NCBI GenBank assembly: GCA_902531765.1
Contig: CACAFC010000004.1
Span: forward strand, 1-64,000
Direction of reading: 5' to 3'
DNA from: an uncultured Pelagibacteraceae bacterium
Lineage (GTDB): Bacteria; Pseudomonadota; Alphaproteobacteria; Pelagibacterales; Pelagibacteraceae
Length of the DNA: 64,000 bases
Shown here: piece after piece, positions 1 through 8,909 of the stretch
Layout: each line of letters starts with the position of its first letter
Position numbering within the stretch: position 1 is the first letter of the stretch
Program-made: the position numbers and the translations under genes
The notes under the pieces: generated by a model
What the model was told of the DNA's origin: nothing
The model's database searches: none
Seen by the model: only the letters and a program-made list of their open reading frames with translations

Positions 1-134
1 TCCTTATATAGAATTAAATTTACACAGATAATAATTATAACTGCTATAATTACACCATACTTTGCTTTAGGAAAAACAACACCACGCATTTTAGTTGGTC
101 TTAATTCTTCGTTATTATTATCTTCTTCAGGCAT
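1..134 (-). CDS. Small membrane protein, partial (runs off left edge)
   Basis: Manual translation of minus strand: MPEEDNNNEELRPTKMRGVVFPKAKYGVIIAVIIIICVNLILYK..., start at 134, hydrophobic segment, no stop before the window edge. Confidence 0.5.
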   Translation of the reverse strand, partial: MPEEDNNNEELRPTKMRGVVFPKAKYGVIIAVIIIICVNLILYK

Positions 135-154
135 TATTGGTTAAGAAATAAAAA

Positions 155-179
155 TGGGCACTGTGATTAACAGTGCCCA
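155..179 (-). terminator. Rho-independent terminator-like hairpin downstream of the amt operon
   Basis: Perfect 9-bp stem TGGGCACTG-tgattaa-CAGTGCCCA, followed on the minus strand by TTTTTATTT. Confidence 0.75.
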
Positions 180-194
180 AATTTTTAGTTTAAA

Positions 195-425
195 TTACCA
201 ATCGGTAATATTACTTTTATGGTCATTTGGACCATGTCTTTTTCTACCCAATCTTTCAAGCTCATCGCTTTCAGATTTGGCAGTCAAAACAGTCCAACCA
301 ACCCATAAAATTATAGCTAGTATAACAAGTATACCTTCACTAGATCCAGCACCAGGATAAACAGCACCAACAACTTCTTCTGCTGGTTTATTTAGGTGAT
401 CTATCCAGTTTGTAACAGTCGCCAT
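195..425 (-). CDS. Small membrane protein immediately downstream of amt
   Basis: 76 aa ORF with one strong TM segment (ILVILAIILWVGWTVLTA), 11 nt after the amt stop, before the terminator hairpin. Confidence 0.7.
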   Translation of the reverse strand: MATVTNWIDHLNKPAEEVVGAVYPGAGSSEGILVILAIILWVGWTVLTAKSESDELERLGRKRHGPNDHKSNITDW

Positions 426-436
426 ATATTTCTCCT

Positions 437-1837
437 TTACCTAGTTGCAGATGAAACTGCTTTTTCATCTGATTTAGCAGCCTCCATCATTTCATAATCT
501 AGACCTGCCATTTCCACCTCTCGTGGGATTCTTAATTTACCCATACCCGCGAGAACTTTAGCAATAACATAGCCTGGTATTAGTCCAAGAACTACGAACA
601 TTATTAGTGCTCCTATGAACTGTCCTAATGGATTGATTGTTGCATAAGTAGTTCCATCCCACATAGCTCCAACACTGTAACCAGATGATGGATAGCCATT
701 TAGAACAAAACCGCATATTACTAGACCAATAAATCCAGCATAACCGTGAACTGCAACTGCACCAACTGCATCATCAATTTTGAACTTACGCTCAACCCAA
801 TAATGTAGTTTGTACGAAATCACAACACCGATCATACCAATGATCATTGCTTGAATTGGATGATATAAATCATTTCCAGCTGAAGCACATATGATACCTG
901 CTAGTCCACTAGAGTATGTCCAGAAAGGATCACCTTTTGCAATCCAATAACCGGCTAATAATCCTCCTGATAATGACATCAAGAAGTTAAAAGTAATACC
1001 ACTAAGTGTAGTAGGAGTTACATATATGTTTGTTGCTGTCCAATAACTTACGCCTTCCATACCGTATTCAGGTCCAAGATCAAATATTGGTATGTTACAT
1101 GCCGCATAGAAACCCCAGAAACCAGTATAAATTAGAAATAATCCAATTGTTACTAGCCAAGGATTTCTTGGTCCAATATTTCTTGGCTCACCACTTGATG
1201 AGAATTTTCCAATTCTTGGTCCTAAAACCATTAGAACTCCTAAAGCAAATCCACCAGCAATTGCGTGAATTACTCCTGACGCATAAGCATCATGATATCC
1301 TAAAAGTTTTAACATCCAACCATCAAAGTGCCATCCCCAAGCAGCATCAATTGACCAGAATACAGAACCTATTGCAATTGCTAAAATACCAAATGCAAAA
1401 GTTGTAATTCTTTCAATAATTGCTCCTGAGACAATGGAAGCAGCTGTCCATGAGAAGAGTAGGAAAGCAGCCCAAAAGACACCAGAAATGTGATCTCCCA
1501 AATTGATTGCCATCAACTCACTTGTAGCAGTGTACCACGTAGCACTAAATGCAGAATCATCTGTAATTAGAGCGGTACTTTCATTCATAATTGAAGGTGC
1601 TAATCCCGGTCCTGTTGGGAAAGCCCAGTAAATCCACCAACCAAATAAAAACCAAGTTACTGTTACCAAAGGTATCAGCATCGTGTTTTTCATAAGAGTA
1701 TGTTGATGGTGTTTATAACGAGAAGCTCCAACTTCATACATACAGAACCCGACGTGAATTAAGAACATCAGTACCACCGTTACCCAGTAGTAAAATTCTG
1801 TAAATATAGTAGTAAGAGCACCTAACTGATCAGTCAT
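437..1837 (-). CDS. amt: Ammonium transporter (Amt family)
   Basis: 466 aa polytopic membrane protein with Amt-type segments (AVAVHGYAGFIGLVICGFVLNG; AIAGGFALGVLMVLGPRIGKF). Confidence 0.93.
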   Translation of the reverse strand: MTDQLGALTTIFTEFYYWVTVVLMFLIHVGFCMYEVGASRYKHHQHTLMKNTMLIPLVTVTWFLFGWWIYWAFPTGPGLAPSIMNESTALITDDSAFSATWYTATSELMAINLGDHISGVFWAAFLLFSWTAASIVSGAIIERITTFAFGILAIAIGSVFWSIDAAWGWHFDGWMLKLLGYHDAYASGVIHAIAGGFALGVLMVLGPRIGKFSSSGEPRNIGPRNPWLVTIGLFLIYTGFWGFYAACNIPIFDLGPEYGMEGVSYWTATNIYVTPTTLSGITFNFLMSLSGGLLAGYWIAKGDPFWTYSSGLAGIICASAGNDLYHPIQAMIIGMIGVVISYKLHYWVERKFKIDDAVGAVAVHGYAGFIGLVICGFVLNGYPSSGYSVGAMWDGTTYATINPLGQFIGALIMFVVLGLIPGYVIAKVLAGMGKLRIPREVEMAGLDYEMMEAAKSDEKAVSSATR

Positions 1838-1961
1838 ATTCTCTCTCCATATTAGTTTTCGAAAGCCTATAAAATTTGCAAAGGTGTGACAAACAAAACA
1901 ATCATTTAAAACCTAATATTGACAATAGATTTTAAAATAAAATCAACTTTAGATTGTGTAA

Positions 1962-2378
1962 TTAAAATTTTAGGTAAGCTGTTTTCAAATCAACAAGGGG
2001 GTGTTTTGGAGACATTTGAAATTTTACTAAAAGTTCCCTTGCGATCATGTCCCTGTCTTGTTGGTTATCTGGTAATTTGATTGATGATGGGATTGTAACC
2101 CAACCATTTGCATTTCTGCAAAATACAGCTGGTCTTCCTTCTTCATAACCCATATGAACATCTTCTAACCAATTCAAATCATCCCAGCCCATTGCCTCTA
2201 CATACTTCTTAAGGAATGGTGTCATTTTTTTGTAATCTGGCAGAAGATTAACGTCATATCTATAGCCAATAGATTGGCCAATCATCTTTTCTCTAGCTGT
2301 CTCTTTTTTCTTTCCTAACTGTTGGTCTTTAACAGCTACTGATTTAGAAACTTTCTTTTTATTTTTTTTCTTAGCCAT
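1962..2378 (-). CDS. Conserved hypothetical with lysine-rich N-terminus, mgs-linked
   Basis: 138 aa ORF starting MAKKKNKKKVSK; 8 nt downstream of mgsC-like gene, same strand. Confidence 0.7.
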   Translation of the reverse strand: MAKKKNKKKVSKSVAVKDQQLGKKKETAREKMIGQSIGYRYDVNLLPDYKKMTPFLKKYVEAMGWDDLNWLEDVHMGYEEGRPAVFCRNANGWVTIPSSIKLPDNQQDRDMIARELLVKFQMSPKHPLVDLKTAYLKF

Positions 2379-2386
2379 TTTTACCT

Positions 2387-3805
2387 CTAAATCTTATGAA
2401 AGTTATCAACTCCAACAGTATAATTAGTACCTGCAAGCGGAACTTTCGCTAAAGCTGAGGCTTCAGAAGTAAGTGCTGCTAAATCCTCAGGTTCTAAAGA
2501 ATGTATATTTGTTTTACCACAAGCTCTAGCTAACAACTGAGCTTCAAGAGTCATAGAATGTAAATAATTATAAACTCTCAATGCTGCATCATCAGGATTT
2601 AATCTTGCTCTTAATTTTGGATCTTGTGTAGCCACTCCGACAGGACATCTCCCAGTATGACAGTGATAACATTCACCTGCTTTTACTCCCATTTCTTTTT
2701 CAAAATTTGCCTCTGGGATATCTTTGTTACAGTTAAGTGCAATCATAGAACCAGTACCAATAGCTATTGCATCAGCACCTAAAGCTAATGCTTTTGCCAT
2801 GTCAGCACCATCTCTAACACCACCAGCATAAATTAAAGTAACTTTTCCAGTTTTCCCTACATCGTCCAAAGCTCTTCTTGCTTCTCTAATAGCTGCAATA
2901 CCAGGAATACCAGTGTTTGCAGCAGCGATGTGTGGACCTGCTCCTGTAGAACCTTCCATACCATCTAGATAAATAGAATCTGGATCACATTTTGCAGCCA
3001 TACGAACATCATCATAAACTTTTGATGCACCTAATTTTAATTGAATTGGAACTTTATTTTTTGTTAGCTGTCTAAGTTCCTCTACTTTTAATGCTAAATC
3101 GTCTGGACCTAACCAGTCAGGATGTCTTGCAGGAGATCTTTGATCAATACCTGATGGAAGTGATCTCATTTCAGCAACTTGGTCAGTTACTTTTTGACCC
3201 ATCAAGTGACCACCCATACCAACTTTTTGTCCTTGTCCAATAAAAACTTCTATTCCATCAGCTAATTGCGCGTGATGTGGGTTAAATCCATATCTGGATT
3301 GAATACATTGATAAAACCATTTTTCAGAATACCTTCTTTCATCAGGTATCATTCCACCTTCACCAGAACATGTTGCGCTACCTGCCATTGTAGCACCTCT
3401 TGCTAATGCAGTTTTTGCTTCATAAGATAAAGCTCCAAAACTCATACCTGTAATGTAAACTGGGATATCTAATTCAATTGGATTCTCACATCTTGGACCA
3501 ATAACGGTTTTTGTTTCACACTTTTCTCTGTAACCTTCAATAACAAATCTAGTAAGAGTTCCTGGTAAGAAAACTAAATCATCAAATGTTGGAATTTTTT
3601 TCATTAATGCCATTCCACGCATTCTATATCTACCTAATTGAGATTTTATGTGAATATCATCAATTACTTCAGGAGTGAAAATAGCGTTATGACCTAATAA
3701 ACTTTTATTTCTTCCACCGTTTGAACTTAAATGAACGTCTGCTTTCCCCCCAACGTTACCATTAGTTTTTAACTTACCATTTTTTTTCTTTTTCTTCTTA
3801 GCCAT
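2387..3805 (-). CDS. mgsC: N-methylglutamate synthase FMN (glutamate-synthase-like) subunit, GlxD/MgsC type
   Basis: 472 aa with glutamate synthase FMN-domain motifs (GMSFGALSYEAKTALARGA, GEGGMIPDERR, LDGMEGSTGAGP, CYHCHTGRCPVGVATQDP). Confidence 0.85.
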   Translation of the reverse strand: MAKKKKKKNGKLKTNGNVGGKADVHLSSNGGRNKSLLGHNAIFTPEVIDDIHIKSQLGRYRMRGMALMKKIPTFDDLVFLPGTLTRFVIEGYREKCETKTVIGPRCENPIELDIPVYITGMSFGALSYEAKTALARGATMAGSATCSGEGGMIPDERRYSEKWFYQCIQSRYGFNPHHAQLADGIEVFIGQGQKVGMGGHLMGQKVTDQVAEMRSLPSGIDQRSPARHPDWLGPDDLALKVEELRQLTKNKVPIQLKLGASKVYDDVRMAAKCDPDSIYLDGMEGSTGAGPHIAAANTGIPGIAAIREARRALDDVGKTGKVTLIYAGGVRDGADMAKALALGADAIAIGTGSMIALNCNKDIPEANFEKEMGVKAGECYHCHTGRCPVGVATQDPKLRARLNPDDAALRVYNYLHSMTLEAQLLARACGKTNIHSLEPEDLAALTSEASALAKVPLAGTNYTVGVDNFHKI

Positions 3806-4659
3806 TAAATTGCTCCTTTTTTCTCAGTAGGTTCTAAGTTGTCGTAATTCCAAAGTTTTTTACCTGCTACAATTTTTTTCATTTTACTTACATCAAAGTT
3901 TTCGCCAATCTCAGCAACCTTAAGCTTTCTCTTTAGCCAATCCTGGTCACTTTTAGTCAAATCAGAGTCTACTGCATCACTACCATAAGAACCAATTTCT
4001 CCACCTACGAAAATTGTCCCATCATACATCGAATCTCCTAGATTTATTCCGACATCACCTAATATGATAATTCTACCTCTTTGCATCATAAAGCCAGTAA
4101 ATGCACCAGCATCACCACCAATAATTATTGTGCCACCTTTCATATCAATACCTGTTCTTGCACCAACGCTGCCTTTACAGATTAAATCTCCACCTCTAAT
4201 AGCTGCTCCAAAACAAGATCCAGCATTTTTCTCAATTACAACTTTACCTGCCATTAAGTTTTCTGCACAAGACCATCCAACTCTTCCATTGATTCGAACG
4301 ATTGGACCATCACATGAACCCATTCCAAAATATCCTAAACTTCCCTCAAAAATTAAATTTAATTTATTTAATATTCCAACTCCTAAACTATGTTTACCTT
4401 GTGGGTTTTTAATAACAATTGTTCCATATCCTTGGCTCATTAAATTATCTATTTCTTTATTTGCTTCCGCTGCACTCATGTCTTTTACATCTAGATCGGT
4501 CCTTTTATTAAAATCAACATCATGAGTTCCAAAATAATAAAAGTTTTCTGCCTCATCAGGATTGAAAAATTTTTGTTGAGTTCTTCCTGTTAAAACCTCA
4601 GTGTGCATACCCATTGCTTGGGCTTTAGTTTTCTTTGAAACACTTTTTATATTTGCCAT
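3805..4659 (-). CDS. mgsB: N-methylglutamate synthase GXGXG subunit, GlxC/MgsB type
   Basis: 284 aa with GXGXG-repeat beta-helix (GSLGYFGMGSCDGPIVRINGRVG... GGTIIIGGDAGAFTGFMMQRGRIIILGDVG). Confidence 0.85.
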   Translation of the reverse strand: MANIKSVSKKTKAQAMGMHTEVLTGRTQQKFFNPDEAENFYYFGTHDVDFNKRTDLDVKDMSAAEANKEIDNLMSQGYGTIVIKNPQGKHSLGVGILNKLNLIFEGSLGYFGMGSCDGPIVRINGRVGWSCAENLMAGKVVIEKNAGSCFGAAIRGGDLICKGSVGARTGIDMKGGTIIIGGDAGAFTGFMMQRGRIIILGDVGINLGDSMYDGTIFVGGEIGSYGSDAVDSDLTKSDQDWLKRKLKVAEIGENFDVSKMKKIVAGKKLWNYDNLEPTEKKGAI

Positions 4660-5591
4660 ACTTTTACCTCTCCATCGAATGGATCATAAGTATCAATTTC
4701 TTGTGGTAAAATTGATCTTATTGCTATTTCTTCTGAACCCATCGCTACTAAATCGTCTGACTCATATAAAACTAAAGGTTTTGCCGCCATAGTATCTTTT
4801 GCCATTCCTAAAGAATCTTTTGTAGCTACAAAATAAGTAAAGACACCATCTAATCCAGTTAGAGACTCTCTCATACCTTCTTCTAAAGATGCGCCATCTC
4901 TCATTTTTTCTGCTAAATAAACAGCAATAAGTTCTGAGTCACACTCAGACATAAATCTCATTCCTTTATTTTCTAGAGCTCTTCTATTGTTCCAATAATT
5001 TGTAAGCTGACCATTATGAACAACTGATACATCGCTAAACGGATAACCCCAAAATGGGTGAGCAGATTTAATATCTACTCCTGACTCTGTAGCCATTCTA
5101 GCGTGACCAATTGCATGAGTACCAACAAGTTTGTCTAGATTATATCTGTCACAAACCATTTTGGCATTCCCAAGATCCTTAATAACCTCTAAAGATTTAC
5201 CCATTGATAGTATCTCTACTCCTGGAATGCTTTCTATTTTTTGTGAAAATTCTAATAAATCTTTTTTATTATATTCTATTTCGTATCTTAAAGAGTAGGG
5301 AAGTATCCTTTCTTCTTTGATAATTTTTGCACCCATTTCATTAAGATAGCTATCAACAATCTTTTTTCTTTCATCATAAACGGACACATCCTCAGCAACT
5401 GATGTACTACCCTCACCAACGTTTTCTCCAACTTTGAAACGCATGATAAAATTTTTTCCATCAGTGTCTCCATATAAAGCATAGCCAGTAGAGTCTTCTC
5501 CTCTATGTTTCAGAGCTTGCAACATACCTTGAAGCTCATGACCAACTTTTGAAGATTTCCCTCTATGAATTAATCCCGCAATTCCACACAT
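4647..5591 (-). CDS. mgsA: N-methylglutamate synthase class-II glutamine amidotransferase-like subunit, GlxB/MgsA type
   Basis: 314 aa starting MCGIAGLIHRG (class II GATase Cys2); HNGQLTNYWNNRRALE motif. Confidence 0.85.
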   Translation of the reverse strand: MCGIAGLIHRGKSSKVGHELQGMLQALKHRGEDSTGYALYGDTDGKNFIMRFKVGENVGEGSTSVAEDVSVYDERKKIVDSYLNEMGAKIIKEERILPYSLRYEIEYNKKDLLEFSQKIESIPGVEILSMGKSLEVIKDLGNAKMVCDRYNLDKLVGTHAIGHARMATESGVDIKSAHPFWGYPFSDVSVVHNGQLTNYWNNRRALENKGMRFMSECDSELIAVYLAEKMRDGASLEEGMRESLTGLDGVFTYFVATKDSLGMAKDTMAAKPLVLYESDDLVAMGSEEIAIRSILPQEIDTYDPFDGEVKVWQI

Positions 5592-5615
5592 ATACTTTTC
5601 CTTTTTCCGTATTTT

Positions 5616-7085
5616 TTATGGTAAACAATCTAGATAAGTATCTAGATCCCATTGAGTTGTTGCTCCTAAAAATCTTTCCCATTCATCATTTTTATACCAA
5701 TGAAAAACTTTATACATCTCATCAGGCATAGCTGATTTAATTACTTCATCTTCTGATAATCTTTCCAAAGCTTCTCCTAAACTTAAAGGAAGTTTTTTTA
5801 CATCCTTACCAGCTTTTTGAGCTTCATAAATATTTCTAGATTCAGGATCAGCTGGTTTCATTTTATTACTTATTCCATGATCACAAGCTTTTAGTAAAGC
5901 TGCACCTAATAAATAAGGATTGTGCATAGAGTCTACTGATCTATATTCAAATCTTCCAGGAGCAGAAACTCTTAATCCACAAGTTCTGTTCTGGTATCCC
6001 CAGTCAGCATAAACAGGTGCCCAAAAACCTTGATCCCATAATCTTCTATAAGAATTTACTGTTGAAGATCCTAACGCAGTTAAAGCTGGCAAGTGTTCCA
6101 TTATACCAGCGATTGATTGTAAACCAATTTTACCTGGTAACTGCATATCTTTTGTATCAGGCATAAATGTATTAGTCCCACCTTCAACATAACCAAATAC
6201 CTCTTCAACAGCCGGTAAATTTTTATGTCCAAGTTTGTTAGTTTTTACTTTTCCACCCTTCCATAAAGACATATTAGTATGACAACCACTAGCTGACACA
6301 CCCATAAAAGGCTTAGTCATGAAACATGCAATTAAGTTATGTTCTCTTGCAACTTGTGCACAAATTTGTCTATAAGTTGATAATCTATCAGCATTTCTTA
6401 AAACATTATCATAAGTCCAATTTAACTCTAATTGACCTGGAGCATCTTCATGGTCACCTTGAATCATATCTAAACCCATAGCTTTTGAATACTCAATAAC
6501 CTTCATAAAAACAGGTCTTAAAGATTCAAATTGATCAATATGATAACAGAATGGTTTAGAAAAACCTTTTCCAGTAGGCGTCCCATCTTCGTTTTTTGTA
6601 AGCCACATCATTTCAGGCTCTGTTCCAACTCTTAACTCAAGTCCATGTTTCTTCTCAAATTCCTCCATGAAATTTCTTAAATTACCTCTACAGTCAGAAG
6701 TTAAATGTCCACCTGGATTTTGTCTTTCTTCTCTATTTCTAAAACATGTTACAAATACTCTTCCAACTCTTTTATCCCAAGGTAATTGGCAAAAAGTTTC
6801 AGGATCAGGAATACCAACTAGCTCCATAGCTTCTGGACCGTATCCAATATAGTTATTATGACGATCTAAAAATAAGTTTGCTGTTGCTCCGTAAACTAAT
6901 TGAAAACCTTTTTCTGCAGTTCTTTCCCAATGATCTGCTGGAATTCCTTTACCAACAACTCTACCTGTTACTGATATAAATTGATAATAAATATAAGTTA
7001 TTCCTAACTCATTAATTTTTTCTCTAACTTTTTTTACTAATTTGTCTCTTCCTGGTCGGTTAACATGTTTTTCAAGATCAGTCAT
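5616..7085 (-). CDS. gmaS: Glutamine synthetase family, likely gamma-glutamylmethylamide synthetase
   Basis: 489 aa GS-like protein (GDHEDAPGQLELNWTYDN; ASGCHTNMSLW); assignment to GMAS rather than GlnT rests on adjacency to mgsABC/tdm. Confidence 0.8.
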   Translation of the reverse strand: MTDLEKHVNRPGRDKLVKKVREKINELGITYIYYQFISVTGRVVGKGIPADHWERTAEKGFQLVYGATANLFLDRHNNYIGYGPEAMELVGIPDPETFCQLPWDKRVGRVFVTCFRNREERQNPGGHLTSDCRGNLRNFMEEFEKKHGLELRVGTEPEMMWLTKNEDGTPTGKGFSKPFCYHIDQFESLRPVFMKVIEYSKAMGLDMIQGDHEDAPGQLELNWTYDNVLRNADRLSTYRQICAQVAREHNLIACFMTKPFMGVSASGCHTNMSLWKGGKVKTNKLGHKNLPAVEEVFGYVEGGTNTFMPDTKDMQLPGKIGLQSIAGIMEHLPALTALGSSTVNSYRRLWDQGFWAPVYADWGYQNRTCGLRVSAPGRFEYRSVDSMHNPYLLGAALLKACDHGISNKMKPADPESRNIYEAQKAGKDVKKLPLSLGEALERLSEDEVIKSAMPDEMYKVFHWYKNDEWERFLGATTQWDLDTYLDCLP

Positions 7086-7152
7086 TTTCCCCTCAATGAA
7101 TTATATTTATTCAAACGTAGCTGAAAATTTTATTTGTGTCTAGGCTTAGAGT

Positions 7153-8484
7153 TTAACTCCAAGGGAACGGACTGTTCGAAGTAGGGTGAAGTTCTCCCTT
7201 CTCGTAACGGTTGAATCTAAACGGTTTCAATAAATCACTTTCAGTACCAAGAATTTCTTTTGCAACAAGCTCTCCAACACCAATCATTTTATATCCATGG
7301 TTAGCATCGGCAATCATATATACGTTTTCAAAAAATCTATCAAAGATTGGAAATGAGTCTGGTGTCATGCATCCAAGACCACCTGATGGACCTTTTCTAT
7401 ATAAATCAGATTTTCCTTCAAATCTTTTTTGGCAATGTGCTAAAGCAGAGCACCACATATCACTAAACGCATCAGTAGTTTGATACTCTGGAGACTCAAT
7501 TCCATAAGGATCAACATTTACTTGATCAAAATGTTTTTTAACAATGTAAGGTGATGTTCCACCTTGAACTCCTAAACCATCAATATCAGGTTTATAATAA
7601 ATTCCCCAAATTTTATCTGTAATTAATTTTTTTGTTTTGTCCGAATATAATGGTGCAGTCGAGTCAACATGAACTACTGGTGGCTGCTTACCATCATTTG
7701 TTTTTAAGAAATCTGGCTCAACACCAATAACACCCTCTTGAAGCATCCAATAAGTCCACATATCAGTTACATGCATTTTACCATCTTTACCTTTTATGTT
7801 TGCTGTTTTAGGTAATTCCAACATATTCCAAAAATCTCTAGCCCACGGTCCTGCTCCAATTACTACTTGTTCACAATCGATTGTGCCTTTGTCTGTTTCA
7901 ACTCCTGTAACCGCTTTACTATTACTTCCTCTTTTAAATCCTGTAACTTTCACACCTTTCATCACTTGAACACCATTAGAAGTAGATTTATTTTCTAAAG
8001 CTTTAATAGAGTCTTTATTAAATGCGTATCCACCCTTTTTTTCATGAAGAATTGAAGTTATACCTTGGGCTTGCCAGTCATCAAACATGCCCTTCATGTA
8101 TTTCATGCAATCCTTTTCACCCTCTATAAAATCAGATTCATATCCTATTGTTTTTTGTTGCTCATAAATACTCGCAACATCTTCATGCATAACCTCAGGT
8201 GATATTTGTAAATAACCAACTGGATTATATTTAAATGCTTTTGGATCACTTTCCCAAACAGAGACTGAGTGGGCCATCAATTCTCTCATTGCTGGTTGAA
8301 AATAATTATTTCTAACCACTCCACATGCAATTCCACTTGCTCCAGCAGCGGTATCTTTTTTCTCTAGAACTATAATGTCACCAGGATTTTTATATGTTTC
8401 AGATAATTTCCAAGCAGTACTTAAACCGTGGATACCTCCTCCGATTATTACTACTTTTGCTTTTGTCGGTAATGACATAATCAA
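7153..8484 (-). CDS. FAD-dependent oxidoreductase (DAO family)
   Basis: 443 aa, N-terminal dinucleotide-binding motif VVIIGGGIHGLSTAWKLSE; sits between gmaS and tdm. Confidence 0.88.
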   Translation of the reverse strand: MIMSLPTKAKVVIIGGGIHGLSTAWKLSETYKNPGDIIVLEKKDTAAGASGIACGVVRNNYFQPAMRELMAHSVSVWESDPKAFKYNPVGYLQISPEVMHEDVASIYEQQKTIGYESDFIEGEKDCMKYMKGMFDDWQAQGITSILHEKKGGYAFNKDSIKALENKSTSNGVQVMKGVKVTGFKRGSNSKAVTGVETDKGTIDCEQVVIGAGPWARDFWNMLELPKTANIKGKDGKMHVTDMWTYWMLQEGVIGVEPDFLKTNDGKQPPVVHVDSTAPLYSDKTKKLITDKIWGIYYKPDIDGLGVQGGTSPYIVKKHFDQVNVDPYGIESPEYQTTDAFSDMWCSALAHCQKRFEGKSDLYRKGPSGGLGCMTPDSFPIFDRFFENVYMIADANHGYKMIGVGELVAKEILGTESDLLKPFRFNRYEKGELHPTSNSPFPWS

Positions 8485-8515
8485 ACTTTATTTTTCGTGC
8501 GACTTAAATATATAG

Positions 8516-8535
8516 TTTTTTATATATATAAAAAA
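8516..8535. repeat. Perfect 20-bp AT palindrome between two minus-strand genes
   Basis: TTTTTTATATATATAAAAAA-type sequence (ttttt-tatatatata-aaaaa) equal to its own reverse complement. Confidence 0.6.
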
Positions 8536-8558
8536 TATAAGTAAAACTTTTACAAATA

Positions 8559-8909
8559 TTAAAAATTGAGATGTTTTAGTGTTTCTATATAATTGTTGAA
8601 CTCTTTAATAAAACTTTCACTTGGTTTAATGTGTTTTTTTCTTTGATCATTTGAGGTTTTTTCCAAGTAAAAAAAACCTTTTTCGCAGGCCTCATTAATC
8701 ATTAAAGCAGACTTTGGACGTGAAGTTTTAAATAGTTTAGTCTTAAGTTCCTCAACAGTTAGATTTTCCTCATATTTGTACGCATGCATTACTAAAAGCA
8801 TCATATGATAATGTGATGGAGATTTTCTAAAAAAGTAATTACTAGACATGTGAGAAAGTTTCATTTGATCTTCCCAAAATTCCAATAAGTCTTTTGCTGT
8901 TTTTTGCAT
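8559..8909 (-). CDS. Small conserved protein, possible winged-helix regulator
   Basis: 116 aa; pattern LTVEELKTKLFKTSRPKSALMINEACEKGFFYLEKTSNDQRKKHIKPSE resembles a MarR-like recognition helix plus wing (visual inference). Confidence 0.55.
   Translation of the reverse strand: MQKTAKDLLEFWEDQMKLSHMSSNYFFRKSPSHYHMMLLVMHAYKYEENLTVEELKTKLFKTSRPKSALMINEACEKGFFYLEKTSNDQRKKHIKPSESFIKEFNNYIETLKHLNF

Noticed and set aside
1030-1407. 125 aa plus-strand ORF opposite amt
   Set aside because: Shadow ORF on the antisense of a clear Amt gene; leucine/glutamine-rich low-complexity translation.
4064-4525. 153 aa plus-strand ORF opposite mgsB
   Set aside because: Pro/Ile-rich antisense shadow of the GXGXG repeat region.
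8559-8909. Toxin-antitoxin component
   Set aside because: Single ORF with no partner and operon linkage to tdm; regulator more plausible.
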